Translations under genes and position numbers: made by a program | Assembly: GCF_003123685.1 (NCBI RefSeq) | Contig: NZ_QCYJ01000103.1 | Span: 744,001-808,000 of the forward strand | Direction of reading: 5' to 3' | DNA from: Nocardia aurea | Lineage (GTDB): Bacteria; Actinomycetota; Actinomycetes; Mycobacteriales; Mycobacteriaceae | DNA: 64,000 nt | Shown: in pieces, positions 8,288 through 17,008 of the stretch | How positions within the stretch are numbered: position 1 is the first letter of the stretch | Layout of the letters: each line of letters begins with the position of its first letter | The notes under the pieces: model-generated | What the model was told of the DNA's origin: nothing | What the model saw: the letters and a program-made list of their open reading frames with translations, nothing else | The model's database searches: none

Positions 8288-9748
8288 TCACGCTCGACGG
8301 ATGCGGCGATAAGTGGGCGCGGCGGACGCGGCGGCGGCGAGTTCGGTGGCGAGCCACGGGAGGTCGGCATCGGTGACGGGGGAGACGGTGAGCCGGACGT
8401 GGTCGGATCGAGGCGTGTCGGCCGCTTCGAACGGGCCGCCGGGCGCGACCTTGATCCCCGCGGCGGCCAGCGAGATCATCGCGGCGTTCTCGTCGGCGAC
8501 GGGCAGCCAGAGGTTGATGCCGTCCGCGCGGGCCACCGTGATGTCGTGGGTAGCCAGTTCACGGCGTAATTCGGTCGAACGTCTCCGGTACTCGGCGCGC
8601 GCGGCGGTGACGGTGTCGGCGGCGGTGGGATCGTCGAGCATGGTGAGCAGGACGCGCTGGAGCAGGCGGCTGGTCCAGCCCGCCCCGAGCATGCGTCGTT
8701 CGATGACCGGATCGAGCAACTCGGCGGGGCCGCCCGCGACGGCGAGACGCAGATCCGCGCCGTGGGATTTGGAGTACGAGCGCACGTGGACGGTGCGCCG
8801 TGGCAGCCGGGCGCCGAGGGAACGCAGTGGGGCGGAGGCGATTCCGGCGGAATGGTCGTCCTCGACGATCAGGGTGTCGGTGGCGCGGAGGATATCGGTG
8901 AGTTCGCGCACGCGGCGCGCGGCGAGCGATACCCCGGTGGGATTCTGGGCCCGGGGTTGCAGGATCAGTGCGCCGACACCGAAATCGGCGACCGCGCGGG
9001 ATAATTCGGCGGGCATCAATCCCGAGTCGTCGAGGTGGACCGGGACCGGTTTCGCCCCGAGGCGGGCCAGCAGATCGAGGAACGGCGGGAAACACGGATC
9101 CTCGACGGCCACCGCGTCCCCGAGCCGGATGTGGAGGGTGAGCAGCCTGTCGATGGCGTCGAGCGCACCGTCGAAGACGGCCAGCCGTTCCGCGCGGAAC
9201 GGCCAGTCGGGGCGGACCCTGGCGGCGAGTTCCGGCAGGACGGCGTCGCCGAGATACTCCGCGGCGAGGTCACCCGCGTCGACGGCGGTGATGGTGCGCA
9301 ATGCCGTCGCCAGGTCGGGGAGCAGGCCTGGGTCGGGGGTGCCGCGCGACAGATCGATACGGAACGCGCTGTCGGTCGGCGGGTGCAGTCGCTGATAGCG
9401 GCCGACTGCGGGACGGCCCGAGGGAAGTTCTCCGACGAAGGTGCCCGCGCGTCCCCTGGCGACGATCGCGCCGGTCGCCGCGAGCGCGCGCCAGGCCTGG
9501 TTGACCGTGGCCGGTGACACCCGGAGTTCGCGGGCCACCTCCCGCACCGTCGGTAGCCGCGATCCGGGAGCCATTGCGCCGGAGCGGATTCGGCGGCTGA
9601 GGGTGGCCGCGATTCCCGCGGGTGTGCGATCGTCGAGATCGGCGGTGAACTCCGAGGGCGACATCACGGCGGCGCTCGGCAGCGGCACGGTCGAACCGGG
9701 CGCAACGCGGTCGTCCGCGTCATCGGTACCCGCCCGTTCGATGCTCAC
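8288..9748 (-). CDS. MocR-type regulator: GntR DNA-binding domain fused to an aminotransferase fold
   Basis: 486 residues. A winged-helix GntR domain (about 40-110, with SRLPTVREVARELRVSPATV) precedes a class I aminotransferase-like domain with the PLP-lysine region SYSKSHGADLRLAV. MocR regulators bind PLP and an amino compound rather than acting as enzymes. The gene is divergent from the pyrimidine-degradation operon starting at 9871, whose last step is a PLP aminotransferase. This regulator is the natural candidate to control it, possibly sensing beta-alanine or a related amine (inference). Confidence 0.87.
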   Translation of the reverse strand: MSIERAGTDDADDRVAPGSTVPLPSAAVMSPSEFTADLDDRTPAGIAATLSRRIRSGAMAPGSRLPTVREVARELRVSPATVNQAWRALAATGAIVARGRAGTFVGELPSGRPAVGRYQRLHPPTDSAFRIDLSRGTPDPGLLPDLATALRTITAVDAGDLAAEYLGDAVLPELAARVRPDWPFRAERLAVFDGALDAIDRLLTLHIRLGDAVAVEDPCFPPFLDLLARLGAKPVPVHLDDSGLMPAELSRAVADFGVGALILQPRAQNPTGVSLAARRVRELTDILRATDTLIVEDDHSAGIASAPLRSLGARLPRRTVHVRSYSKSHGADLRLAVAGGPAELLDPVIERRMLGAGWTSRLLQRVLLTMLDDPTAADTVTAARAEYRRRSTELRRELATHDITVARADGINLWLPVADENAAMISLAAAGIKVAPGGPFEAADTPRSDHVRLTVSPVTDADLPWLATELAAAASAAPTYRRIRRA

Positions 9749-9870
9749 CCCGTCATTCTGCGACCCGCTACCGGGCGCGAACCACGGTCATCCCGAAGAT
9801 TTACGGCCAAGAAACTGTTTCCGCGCAGATGTAACACATCGGACGTGGTTCAGGGTGCACGATAACAATC
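9749..9870. promoter_or_regulatory. Divergent promoter region of MocR and the pyrimidine operon
   Basis: 122 bp shared by two divergent genes. It contains a perfect interrupted palindrome, GATGT-AAC-ACATC, at 9828-9840, a plausible operator. An A/T-rich GATAACAAT lies just before ATG 9871 and may belong to a short-leader promoter. Confidence 0.5.
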
Positions 9871-10710
9871 ATGGCAACCGTTCGATCCGCGCTCGTCCAG
9901 ACGACCTGGACCGGCGACAAAGAGTCGATGATCACCGCGCACGAGGACTACGCGCGGCAGGCCGCCGCGCGGGGAGCGCAGGTGATCTGCTTCCAGGAGT
10001 TGTTCTACGGGCCGTATTTCTGCCAGTTGCAGGACGCCAAGTTCTACGACTACGCGGAATCGGTGCCGGGACCGACCACGGAGCGTTTCGCGGCATTGGC
10101 GCGTGAACTCGGCATGGTGATGGTCCTGCCGGTCTACGAGCAGGAACAGCCGGGACTGCTGTACAACACCGCGGCGGTGATCGACGCGGACGGCAGCTAC
10201 CTCGGCAAATACCGAAAACATCATATTCCGCACGTGAACGGTTTCTGGGAGAAATTCTATTTCCGTCCCGGTAATCTCGGCTGGCCGGTCTTCGATACCG
10301 CGGTCGGCCGGGTCGGCGTCTATATCTGCTACGACCGGCATTTCCCGGAGGGCTGGCGCGCACTGGGCCTGGCGGGAGCCGAGATCGTATTCAACCCGTC
10401 GGCCACCTCGCGCGGACTGTCCGCCTACCTGTGGAAATTGGAACAGCCCGCCTCCGCGGTCGCCAACGAGTATTTCATCGGCGCCATCAATCGGGTCGGC
10501 ATCGAATCCGAATACGGCGACGACGATTTCTACGGCACCAGCTACTTCGTCGACCCCGAGGGCAAATTCGTCGGTGATGTCGCCTCCGACACCGCCCCGG
10601 AACTGCTGATCCGCGATCTGGACATGGATCTGATCAAGGTCGTCCGCGACCGGTGGGCGTTCTACCGGGATCGCAGACCGGACGCCTACGGACCGTTGGT
10701 GACGCCATGA
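9871..10710 (+). CDS. Carbon-nitrogen hydrolase, beta-ureidopropionase-like
   Basis: 279 residues of the nitrilase superfamily. The catalytic triad is visible as Glu43 (CFQELFYGP), Lys116 (YRKHHIP) and Cys153 (YICYDRHFPEG). The GNLGWPVFDT and FYGTSYFVDPEG segments fit N-carbamoyl-beta-alanine amidohydrolase or N-carbamoylputrescine amidase. Placed directly before dihydropyrimidinase, it most likely hydrolyses N-carbamoyl-beta-alanine to beta-alanine, CO2 and ammonia. Its stop overlaps the next start. Confidence 0.88.
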   Translation: MATVRSALVQTTWTGDKESMITAHEDYARQAAARGAQVICFQELFYGPYFCQLQDAKFYDYAESVPGPTTERFAALARELGMVMVLPVYEQEQPGLLYNTAAVIDADGSYLGKYRKHHIPHVNGFWEKFYFRPGNLGWPVFDTAVGRVGVYICYDRHFPEGWRALGLAGAEIVFNPSATSRGLSAYLWKLEQPASAVANEYFIGAINRVGIESEYGDDDFYGTSYFVDPEGKFVGDVASDTAPELLIRDLDMDLIKVVRDRWAFYRDRRPDAYGPLVTP

Positions 10711-12125
10711 CCACCTTCATCCACGGCGGCACGGTCGTCTCGGCCACCGGATCGCAACCGCTCGACGTACTGATCGACGGTGAGACCATCGTGGCGGTGC
10801 TGCAACCGGGATCGCGCGCCCTGGGCGCCGACCTCGCCGCGTCCGCCGAGACCGTCATCGACGCGACCGGGAAATACGTCATCCCCGGTGGCGTCGACGG
10901 GCACACCCACATGCAGATGCCCTTCGGCGGCACCGAGGCGTCGGACACCTTCGAAACCGGCACGCGGGCCGCGGCATGGGGCGGCACCACCACGATCATC
11001 GATTTCGCGGTGCAGAAACCGGGCGAGCGGATCCAGGACACCCTGGGCCAGTGGCATCGGAAAGCGGCCGGACAGTGCGCCGTCGACTACGGCTTCCACC
11101 AGATCATCGGTGACGTCGACGACGAATCCCTCAAGGGGATGAGCGAATTGGTGGCCGAGGGCGTCACCAGTTTCAAACTGTTCATGGCCTATCCCGGCGT
11201 CTTCTACTCCGACGACGGCCAGATCCTGCGCGCGATGCAATCCGCCGGGGATCTCGGCGCGCTGCTGATGATGCACGCGGAGAACGGCATCGCCATCGAC
11301 GTCCTGGTCGAACAGGCCGTGGCGCGCGGTGACACCAGCCCCTATTTCCACGGCGTCACCCGTCCGTGGCAGATGGAGGAGGAGGCCACCCACCGCGCGA
11401 TCATGCTGGCGCAGGTGACCGGCGCGCCGCTGTATGTGGTGCACGTTTCTGCCAAGCAGGCGCTCGAGCAGATCGCCACCGCGCGCGGCAACGGGCAGAA
11501 CGTCTTCGGCGAGACCTGTCCGCAGTACCTGTACCTCTCGCTCGAAGAGCATTTGGGCGCACCGGGTTTCGACGGGGCGAAGTGGGTGTGTTCGACACCG
11601 CTGCGCTCTCGGGCCGAGGGGCACCAGGACGAGCTGTGGCGCTATATCCGCACCGGCGACGTCACCGCGGTCAGCACCGACCACTGCCCCTTCTGCATGA
11701 AGGATCAGAAGGAGATGGGGCGCAACGACTTCAGCAAGATCCCCAACGGCATCGGCGGCGTCGAACACCGGATGGATCTGATGTTCCAGGGCGTCAAGAA
11801 CGGCTTGATCTCGCTGGAACGGTGGGTCGAAGTCTGCTGCACCACGCCCGCCCGCATGTTCGGCATGTATCCGCGCAAGGGCGTCATCAGTCCCGGCGCC
11901 GACGCCGACATCGTGATCTACGACCCCGCCGGGCACACCAGCATCGGGTACGGCAAGACCCATCACATGAACATGGACTACTCGGCCTACGAGGGTTTCG
12001 AGATCGACGGTCACGTCGACACCGTCCTCTCGCGCGGTCGCGTGATCATCGACGGCGGACGGTATCTCGGCACCACCGGGCACGGCCGCTTCGTCAAACG
12101 TGACCTCTCGCAGAACCTGATCTGA
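10707..12125 (+). CDS. Dihydropyrimidinase (hydantoinase family)
   Basis: 472 residues of the amidohydrolase fold. It opens dihydrouracil or dihydrothymine to the N-carbamoyl-beta-amino acid. Metal-site residues are visible: HTH (66-68), carboxylated Lys157 in TSFKLFMAYPG, the His of HAENG, VVHVSAKQA, and STDHCPF. ATG 10707 overlaps the nitrilase stop (ATGA). It supplies the substrate of the preceding hydrolase. Hydantoin as substrate remains possible. Confidence 0.92.
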   Translation: MTTFIHGGTVVSATGSQPLDVLIDGETIVAVLQPGSRALGADLAASAETVIDATGKYVIPGGVDGHTHMQMPFGGTEASDTFETGTRAAAWGGTTTIIDFAVQKPGERIQDTLGQWHRKAAGQCAVDYGFHQIIGDVDDESLKGMSELVAEGVTSFKLFMAYPGVFYSDDGQILRAMQSAGDLGALLMMHAENGIAIDVLVEQAVARGDTSPYFHGVTRPWQMEEEATHRAIMLAQVTGAPLYVVHVSAKQALEQIATARGNGQNVFGETCPQYLYLSLEEHLGAPGFDGAKWVCSTPLRSRAEGHQDELWRYIRTGDVTAVSTDHCPFCMKDQKEMGRNDFSKIPNGIGGVEHRMDLMFQGVKNGLISLERWVEVCCTTPARMFGMYPRKGVISPGADADIVIYDPAGHTSIGYGKTHHMNMDYSAYEGFEIDGHVDTVLSRGRVIIDGGRYLGTTGHGRFVKRDLSQNLI

Positions 12126-12156
12126 CGCCGAATCGAACCCGAATGGAGAGTGCCGC

Positions 12157-13194
12157 ATGGATATCGGCGTAGTGCTGCAGTGCAACCCTCCGGCCTCGCG
12201 CGTGATCGAACTCGCGAGACAGGCCGAGACGCACGGGTTCTCGCACGTGTGGACCTTCGACTCGCATCTGCTGTGGCAGGAGCCCTACGTCATCTACAGC
12301 CAGATCCTCGCCTCGACCCGCAAGGTCATGGTCGGTCCGATGGTCACCAATCCGGCGACCAGGGACTGGACCGTGACGGCCTCCACCTTCGCGACGCTCA
12401 ACGACATGTTCGGCAACCGCACCGTCTGCGGGATCGGCCGGGGTGATTCGGCCGTGCGCACCCTGGGCGGCAAACCGACGACCCTGGCCACCATGCGGGC
12501 ATCGATCGAGGTGATCCGCGAACTCGCCAACGGCCGCAGCGCACAGGTCGACGACACGGTCGTGCGCTTCCCCTGGGCGGCCGATTCGCGCCTCGAGGTG
12601 TGGGTGGCGGGCTACGGCCCGCGCGCGCTCGACCTGACCGGCGAGGTCGGCGACGGGTTCATCCTGCAATTGGCCGATCCCGATATCGCGGCATGGACCA
12701 TCGCCAGGGTGCGGGCGGCGGCCGAACGCGCCGGTCGCGATCCGGGCGCGGTGAAGTTCTGCGTCGCCGCGCCCGCCTATGTCACCGACGGATCGGCGAC
12801 GGGGCTGGCGCACGCGCGCGAGCAGTGCCGCTGGTTCGGCGGCATGGTCGGCAATCACGTCGCCGATATCGTCGCGCGCTACGGCACCGGCGGTGATGTT
12901 CCGGCGGCGCTGACCGACTACATCGCGGGCAGGCACGGTTACGACTACAACGAACACGGTCGCGCGGGCAATACCCACGCCGATTTCGTGCCCGACGAGA
13001 TCATCGACCGGTTCTGCCTGCTCGGCACCCCGGACGAGCAGTTGGTCCGGCTGCGCGAACTGGAGAAACTCGGCGTCGACCAGTTCGCGGTCTATCTCCA
13101 GCACGACGCCAAGACCGCCACCCTGGAGGCCTACGGCGAATCGGTGCTGCCACGGCTGGCCCACCCCGTCACCGCGACCGAGGGCGCCGGATGA
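12157..13194 (+). CDS. LLM-class flavin/F420-dependent oxidoreductase
   Basis: 345 residues, a bacterial luciferase-like TIM barrel. Typical segments: MDIGVVLQ, THGFSHVWTFDSH, GPMVTNPATRDW, CGIGRGDSAVRTLG and the C-terminal LGTPDEQLVRLRELEKLGVDQFAVYLQ. The pattern resembles F420-dependent members common in actinobacteria. A ribosome site (GGAGAG) precedes ATG 12157. Its place between dihydropyrimidinase and the importer suggests a redox or ring-modifying step on a pyrimidine or related heterocycle; the real substrate is unknown. Confidence 0.85.
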   Translation: MDIGVVLQCNPPASRVIELARQAETHGFSHVWTFDSHLLWQEPYVIYSQILASTRKVMVGPMVTNPATRDWTVTASTFATLNDMFGNRTVCGIGRGDSAVRTLGGKPTTLATMRASIEVIRELANGRSAQVDDTVVRFPWAADSRLEVWVAGYGPRALDLTGEVGDGFILQLADPDIAAWTIARVRAAAERAGRDPGAVKFCVAAPAYVTDGSATGLAHAREQCRWFGGMVGNHVADIVARYGTGGDVPAALTDYIAGRHGYDYNEHGRAGNTHADFVPDEIIDRFCLLGTPDEQLVRLRELEKLGVDQFAVYLQHDAKTATLEAYGESVLPRLAHPVTATEGAG

Positions 13195-14087
13195 ATTCCA
13201 CCGGCGGCGCGCGCACGCGGGCGATACGCGCCGGCTACGCGCTCGCCGCGCTGCTGCTTGTCGTCGGAATCTGGGAGGCGGTCAAGGCGCTGGTTCCCGC
13301 GCAGGGCGTGAGTCTGGGCGGCCAACGGATCCTGCCGCGCACCACCGATGCCGCGCTGCCCCACGTGTGGACGGTGTTCACCGTGCTCGGTGAACGCGAC
13401 GGCAAGACCACCGTGGGCGCCACACTGTTGCGCACAGCGGGTTTCACCTTCGGCCTGGCACTGCTGGCCCTGTTGATCGGCACCGTGGTCGGGGTGGCGC
13501 TGGCGGTGCTGATGCAGCGCTTCACCTTCGTCGAACGCGGCCTGCTGCCGTATATCGTTGTCTCGCAGACTGTTCCGCTGATCGCATTGGCGCCGCTGGT
13601 CGCTGGCTGGGGCGGCCGGGTCGTCATCGCGGGCGAGCCGTGGCGGCCGTGGATGAGTATCGCGGTGATCGCTTCCTACCTCGCCTTCTTCCCGGTGGCG
13701 GTCGGCATGTTGCGCGGGCTGCAAGCACCGCCGAAGGCCTCGGTCGAACTGTTGCACAGTTATTCGGCGAGCTGGTGGAACACGTTGATACGTCTGCGCT
13801 TTCCCGCGTCGGTGCCGCATTTCCTGCCCGCCCTGCGACTGGCCGCGGCGGCGTCGGTGATCGGCGCGGTCGTCGCCGAGATCTCCACCGGAACGGCGGG
13901 CGGGATCGGTCGTCAGATCATCGTGTTCTCCCAGCAGGCGACCGGCGATTCGTCACGGCTCTACGCGGCGGTGCTGGCCGCCGCGCTACTCGGCATCGCC
14001 GTCACCGGCGTGGTCGCGCTGGCCGAATTCGTCCTGCGCCGCTACAGCCATCCCGCCGGAGCACAGAGGTCGAAGGGAAACGCGTGA
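13191..14087 (+). CDS. ABC transporter permease (NMT1/THI5-type importer), first subunit
   Basis: 298 residues with about six membrane segments and the binding-protein-dependent permease fold. The EAA-like loop reads KASVELLHSYSASWWNTLIRLRFPASVPHF. Overlaps the LLM gene by 4 bp. With the ATPase, second permease and lipoprotein that follow it forms an importer of the SsuBC/ThiXYZ type. In this operon a pyrimidine, hydantoin or dihydropyrimidine is the likely cargo. Confidence 0.88.
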   Translation: MNSTGGARTRAIRAGYALAALLLVVGIWEAVKALVPAQGVSLGGQRILPRTTDAALPHVWTVFTVLGERDGKTTVGATLLRTAGFTFGLALLALLIGTVVGVALAVLMQRFTFVERGLLPYIVVSQTVPLIALAPLVAGWGGRVVIAGEPWRPWMSIAVIASYLAFFPVAVGMLRGLQAPPKASVELLHSYSASWWNTLIRLRFPASVPHFLPALRLAAAASVIGAVVAEISTGTAGGIGRQIIVFSQQATGDSSRLYAAVLAAALLGIAVTGVVALAEFVLRRYSHPAGAQRSKGNA

Positions 14088-14181
14088 GTTCTCCTCGCCC
14101 CTCCCTCGGCACGCCGCTGTTGCGGCGACTATCGGTATCGGGCGGTCCCGTTCGGGACTGCCGCTCGTCAGGAGGTATCCG

Positions 14182-15084
14182 TTGACGGCGAAGCAACATC
14201 CCGTCACCACGGCGTTCGACACGACGGCGAGTGAAAGCGGGGAATCCTCGGGTGCCGTGCGGGCGGAGGGGACCGCCGAAGCGGTCGCCGCGGTCGACCT
14301 CGTCCACGTCGGCAAGATCTTCGCCGCGGGCGCGGTGACCGCGCTGTCCGATATCTCCCTCACCATCGCCGCGGGCGAATTCGTCTCGCTCATCGGCCCT
14401 TCCGGCTGCGGCAAATCGACCCTGCTGCGTATCGTCGCGGATCTGGAACAGCCATCGAGCGGATCGGTGACCGTCCACGGGAAATCCGCCGAGCGGGCCA
14501 GGAAGGACCAGGACTACGGGATCGCGTTCCAGCAGGCCGGACTGCTGGACTGGCGCACCGTGCAGGCCAATGTGGAACTGCCGATGGAATTGCACCGGGT
14601 GCCCAAGGCCGAAAGGCGCGCGCGCAGTGCGGAATTGCTGGAGATGGCGGGACTCACCGATTTCGCGAAACGCTATCCCGCCGAACTCTCCGGCGGTATG
14701 CAGCAGCGCGTCGCCATCGCGCGAGCGCTGGCCCGCAAGCCGTCGCTGCTGCTGATGGACGAGCCGTTCGGCGCGCTGGACGAGATGACGCGGGAACGGA
14801 TGCAGGCCGAACTGCTTCGGATCGCGGGGGAGACGGGCGCGGCCGTGCTCTTCGTGACCCACTCCATCCCCGAGGCGGTTTTCCTCTCCGATCGGGTGGT
14901 GGTGATGTCGGCGCGCCCGGGGCGCGTCACCGATATCGTGCCGACCGGCGGCCAGGGCCGCGATCCCGATCCGGACCAGGACGTGCGCTCGAGCACGGTG
15001 TTCTTCGACGCCGTCGCCGCCGTGCGCGCGGCACTGCGCGGTGATCACGGCGACGGTCCGATCGCGGGACGGGATCTGCGATGA
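14182..15084 (+). CDS. ABC transporter ATP-binding protein (NMT1/THI5-type importer)
   Basis: 300 residues. Walker A GPSGCGKST, Q-loop AFQQAGLLDW, signature LSGGMQQR, Walker B LLLMDEPFGALDE and switch His in FVTHS. It resembles SsuB/TauB ATPases. TTG 14182 is chosen because AGGAGG lies 5 nt upstream and no better start is near. A 94-bp gap separates it from the first permease, the only loose joint of the operon. Confidence 0.9.
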   Translation: MTAKQHPVTTAFDTTASESGESSGAVRAEGTAEAVAAVDLVHVGKIFAAGAVTALSDISLTIAAGEFVSLIGPSGCGKSTLLRIVADLEQPSSGSVTVHGKSAERARKDQDYGIAFQQAGLLDWRTVQANVELPMELHRVPKAERRARSAELLEMAGLTDFAKRYPAELSGGMQQRVAIARALARKPSLLLMDEPFGALDEMTRERMQAELLRIAGETGAAVLFVTHSIPEAVFLSDRVVVMSARPGRVTDIVPTGGQGRDPDPDQDVRSSTVFFDAVAAVRAALRGDHGDGPIAGRDLR

Positions 15085-15869
15085 CAGCCGCGACGTCACG
15101 ATCCGCGTTGACATCGTTCCTGCCGCCGGTGGTCTTCGGCGTCGGTGGACTGGCGCTGTGGCAGGTGCTGACGGTGGCCGCCGGTGTCCCGTCGTTCCTG
15201 TTGCCCGCGCCGACCGATATCGCCGAGCAATTCGTCGAGAATTTCGATCGTATCCTCGACGCCGCCGTCGCCACCGGCACCAACGCCCTGATCGGCCTGC
15301 TGATCGGCGCGGTGCTCGGCATCGCCGCCGCGATGGTCGCGGTGCGGTTCCACATCGTCGACGGTCTGCTCTCGCCGCTGGCGGGCGCGGCCGCCGCCGT
15401 ACCGATCGTGGCCATGGCGCCGCTGCTGAACTCGATGTATTCGACCACCACCGACACTCCGCGCCGCATGGTCGTCACCGTCGTCGTGTTCTTCCCGATG
15501 TTCGTGAGCACCGCCAAGGGGCTGCGTCAGGTACCGAAGGTGCAGCAGGATCTGCTGACCTCCTACGCCGCGAGCGGCTGGCAGGTGACCCGCACGGTAC
15601 GGCTGCCCGCCGCGCTGCCCTACCTGTTCACCGGCCTGCGCATCGCGGCTCCCGGCGCGGTCATCGCCGCGGTGATCGCCGAATACTTCGGCGGATTGCA
15701 GAACGGGCTCGGCAGCCGGATCACCTCGGCCGCCGCCAATACCGCCTATCCGCGCGCGTGGGCCTACGTCGTGGGCGCCATGCTCGTCGGCCTGGTCTTC
15801 CTCCTCGCCGTCCTACTTCTCGAATTCCTCACCCGCCGCCCACGAACGACCCCATGGAGATCGACATGA
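15081..15869 (+). CDS. ABC transporter permease (NMT1/THI5-type importer), second subunit
   Basis: 262 residues, about six membrane segments, with the EAA loop seen as QQDLLTSYAASGWQVTRTVRLP. It is similar in layout to the permease at 13191, so the importer has two non-identical permeases. Overlaps the ATPase stop (ATGA) and the lipoprotein start by 4 bp. Confidence 0.88.
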   Translation: MTAATSRSALTSFLPPVVFGVGGLALWQVLTVAAGVPSFLLPAPTDIAEQFVENFDRILDAAVATGTNALIGLLIGAVLGIAAAMVAVRFHIVDGLLSPLAGAAAAVPIVAMAPLLNSMYSTTTDTPRRMVVTVVVFFPMFVSTAKGLRQVPKVQQDLLTSYAASGWQVTRTVRLPAALPYLFTGLRIAAPGAVIAAVIAEYFGGLQNGLGSRITSAAANTAYPRAWAYVVGAMLVGLVFLLAVLLLEFLTRRPRTTPWRST

Positions 15870-17008
15870 ACCCGACCACCCGGAGATTACGTGCCTGTCT
15901 GGCGCTGGTAGCGGTGGCCGCGGCCGCGCTGACCGGCTGTAGTACCACCGACGATTCCTCGACGACCACCCCGGACGGACTCACCGAGGTCCGCCTGCAA
16001 TTGCAGTGGTTCAAACAGGGACAGTTCGCCGGCTACCTCGCCGCGGTGGATCAGGGCTTCTACAAGGAACAGGGGCTGTCGGTCGAAATCCTCGACGGCG
16101 GCACCGATATCGTGCCGCAGACCGTGTTGGCGCAGGGCCAGGCCGACTACGCGATCGCCTGGGTGCCCAAGGCCCTGGCCTCGCGCGAGGCGGGCGCGGG
16201 CATCACCGAGGTGGCTCAGGTCTTCCAGCGTTCGGGCACCAAACAGGTCTCGTTCAAATCCGACAATATCGCCGGTCCGGCCGCGCTGCGCGGCAAGACG
16301 GTCGGCAACTGGGGCTACGGCAACGAATTCGAGCTGTTCGCCGGAATGACCAGGGCGGGCATCGATCCGGCGAAGGATGTCACCCTCGTCCAACAGCAGT
16401 TCGACATGAACGCGTTCCTCGCCAGGGATATCGCCGCCGCCCAGGCCATGTCCTACAACGAGTACGCCCAGCTGCTCGAGACGAAGAATCCGGCCACCGG
16501 AAAGCTCTACACCCCGGACGATTTCACCACGATCGACTGGAACGCCGAGGGCGTCGCCATGTTGCAGGACGCGATCTGGGCCAATTCGGAGAAATTGAAG
16601 GATCCGAAGTACCAGGATCAGACGGTGCGATTCGTCGCGGCGTCGCTGAAGGGCTGGGCATTCTGCCGCGACAATGTCGACACCTGCCGCGATATCACCG
16701 TCGCGGCCGGATCGACACTGGGCGCGAGCCATCAACAGTGGCAGATCAACGAGGTCAACAAGTTGATCTGGCCGTCGACCGCGGGCATCGGCCTGATCGA
16801 CCAGGCGGCGTGGGATCGCACCGTGAAAATCGCCAAGGAGACGAAGAACCAGGACGGCGCGACCGTGCTGACGAAGGATCCGGACGCGGAGGCGTTCACC
16901 AACGAGTACGTCACCAAGGCGCTCGACATCCTGAAATCCGGCGGCACCGACGTCACCGGAACCGCGTTCGCGCCGATCCAGGTGACGCTGACCGAAGGGG
17001 GAAAATAG
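15866..17008 (+). CDS. ABC transporter substrate-binding lipoprotein, NMT1/THI5-like
   Basis: 380 residues. ATG 15866 gives a proper lipoprotein signal (RRLRACLALVAVAAAALTGC, lipobox LTGC) and has GGAG upstream; the ATG at 15854 would only add MEID. The mature part has the THI5/NMT1 hallmark LQWFKQGQFAGYLAAVDQGFY and GGTDIVPQTVLAQGQADYAI. This family binds pyrimidine-like ligands such as HMP and N-formyl aminopyrimidines, which agrees with a pyrimidine catabolic operon. Confidence 0.9.
   Translation: MNPTTRRLRACLALVAVAAAALTGCSTTDDSSTTTPDGLTEVRLQLQWFKQGQFAGYLAAVDQGFYKEQGLSVEILDGGTDIVPQTVLAQGQADYAIAWVPKALASREAGAGITEVAQVFQRSGTKQVSFKSDNIAGPAALRGKTVGNWGYGNEFELFAGMTRAGIDPAKDVTLVQQQFDMNAFLARDIAAAQAMSYNEYAQLLETKNPATGKLYTPDDFTTIDWNAEGVAMLQDAIWANSEKLKDPKYQDQTVRFVAASLKGWAFCRDNVDTCRDITVAAGSTLGASHQQWQINEVNKLIWPSTAGIGLIDQAAWDRTVKIAKETKNQDGATVLTKDPDAEAFTNEYVTKALDILKSGGTDVTGTAFAPIQVTLTEGGK

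Noticed and set aside
9811-9840. GlnR-type nitrogen-regulator box upstream of the pyrimidine operon
   Set aside because: GAAAC at 9811 and GTAAC at 9831 are 20 bp apart instead of the expected 11 or 22, so the match is not convincing.
10686-12185. Long reverse open frame of 499 codons
   Set aside because: It is the antisense shadow of the dihydropyrimidinase gene; high GC content keeps the opposite frame open, and no known motif or ribosome site is present.
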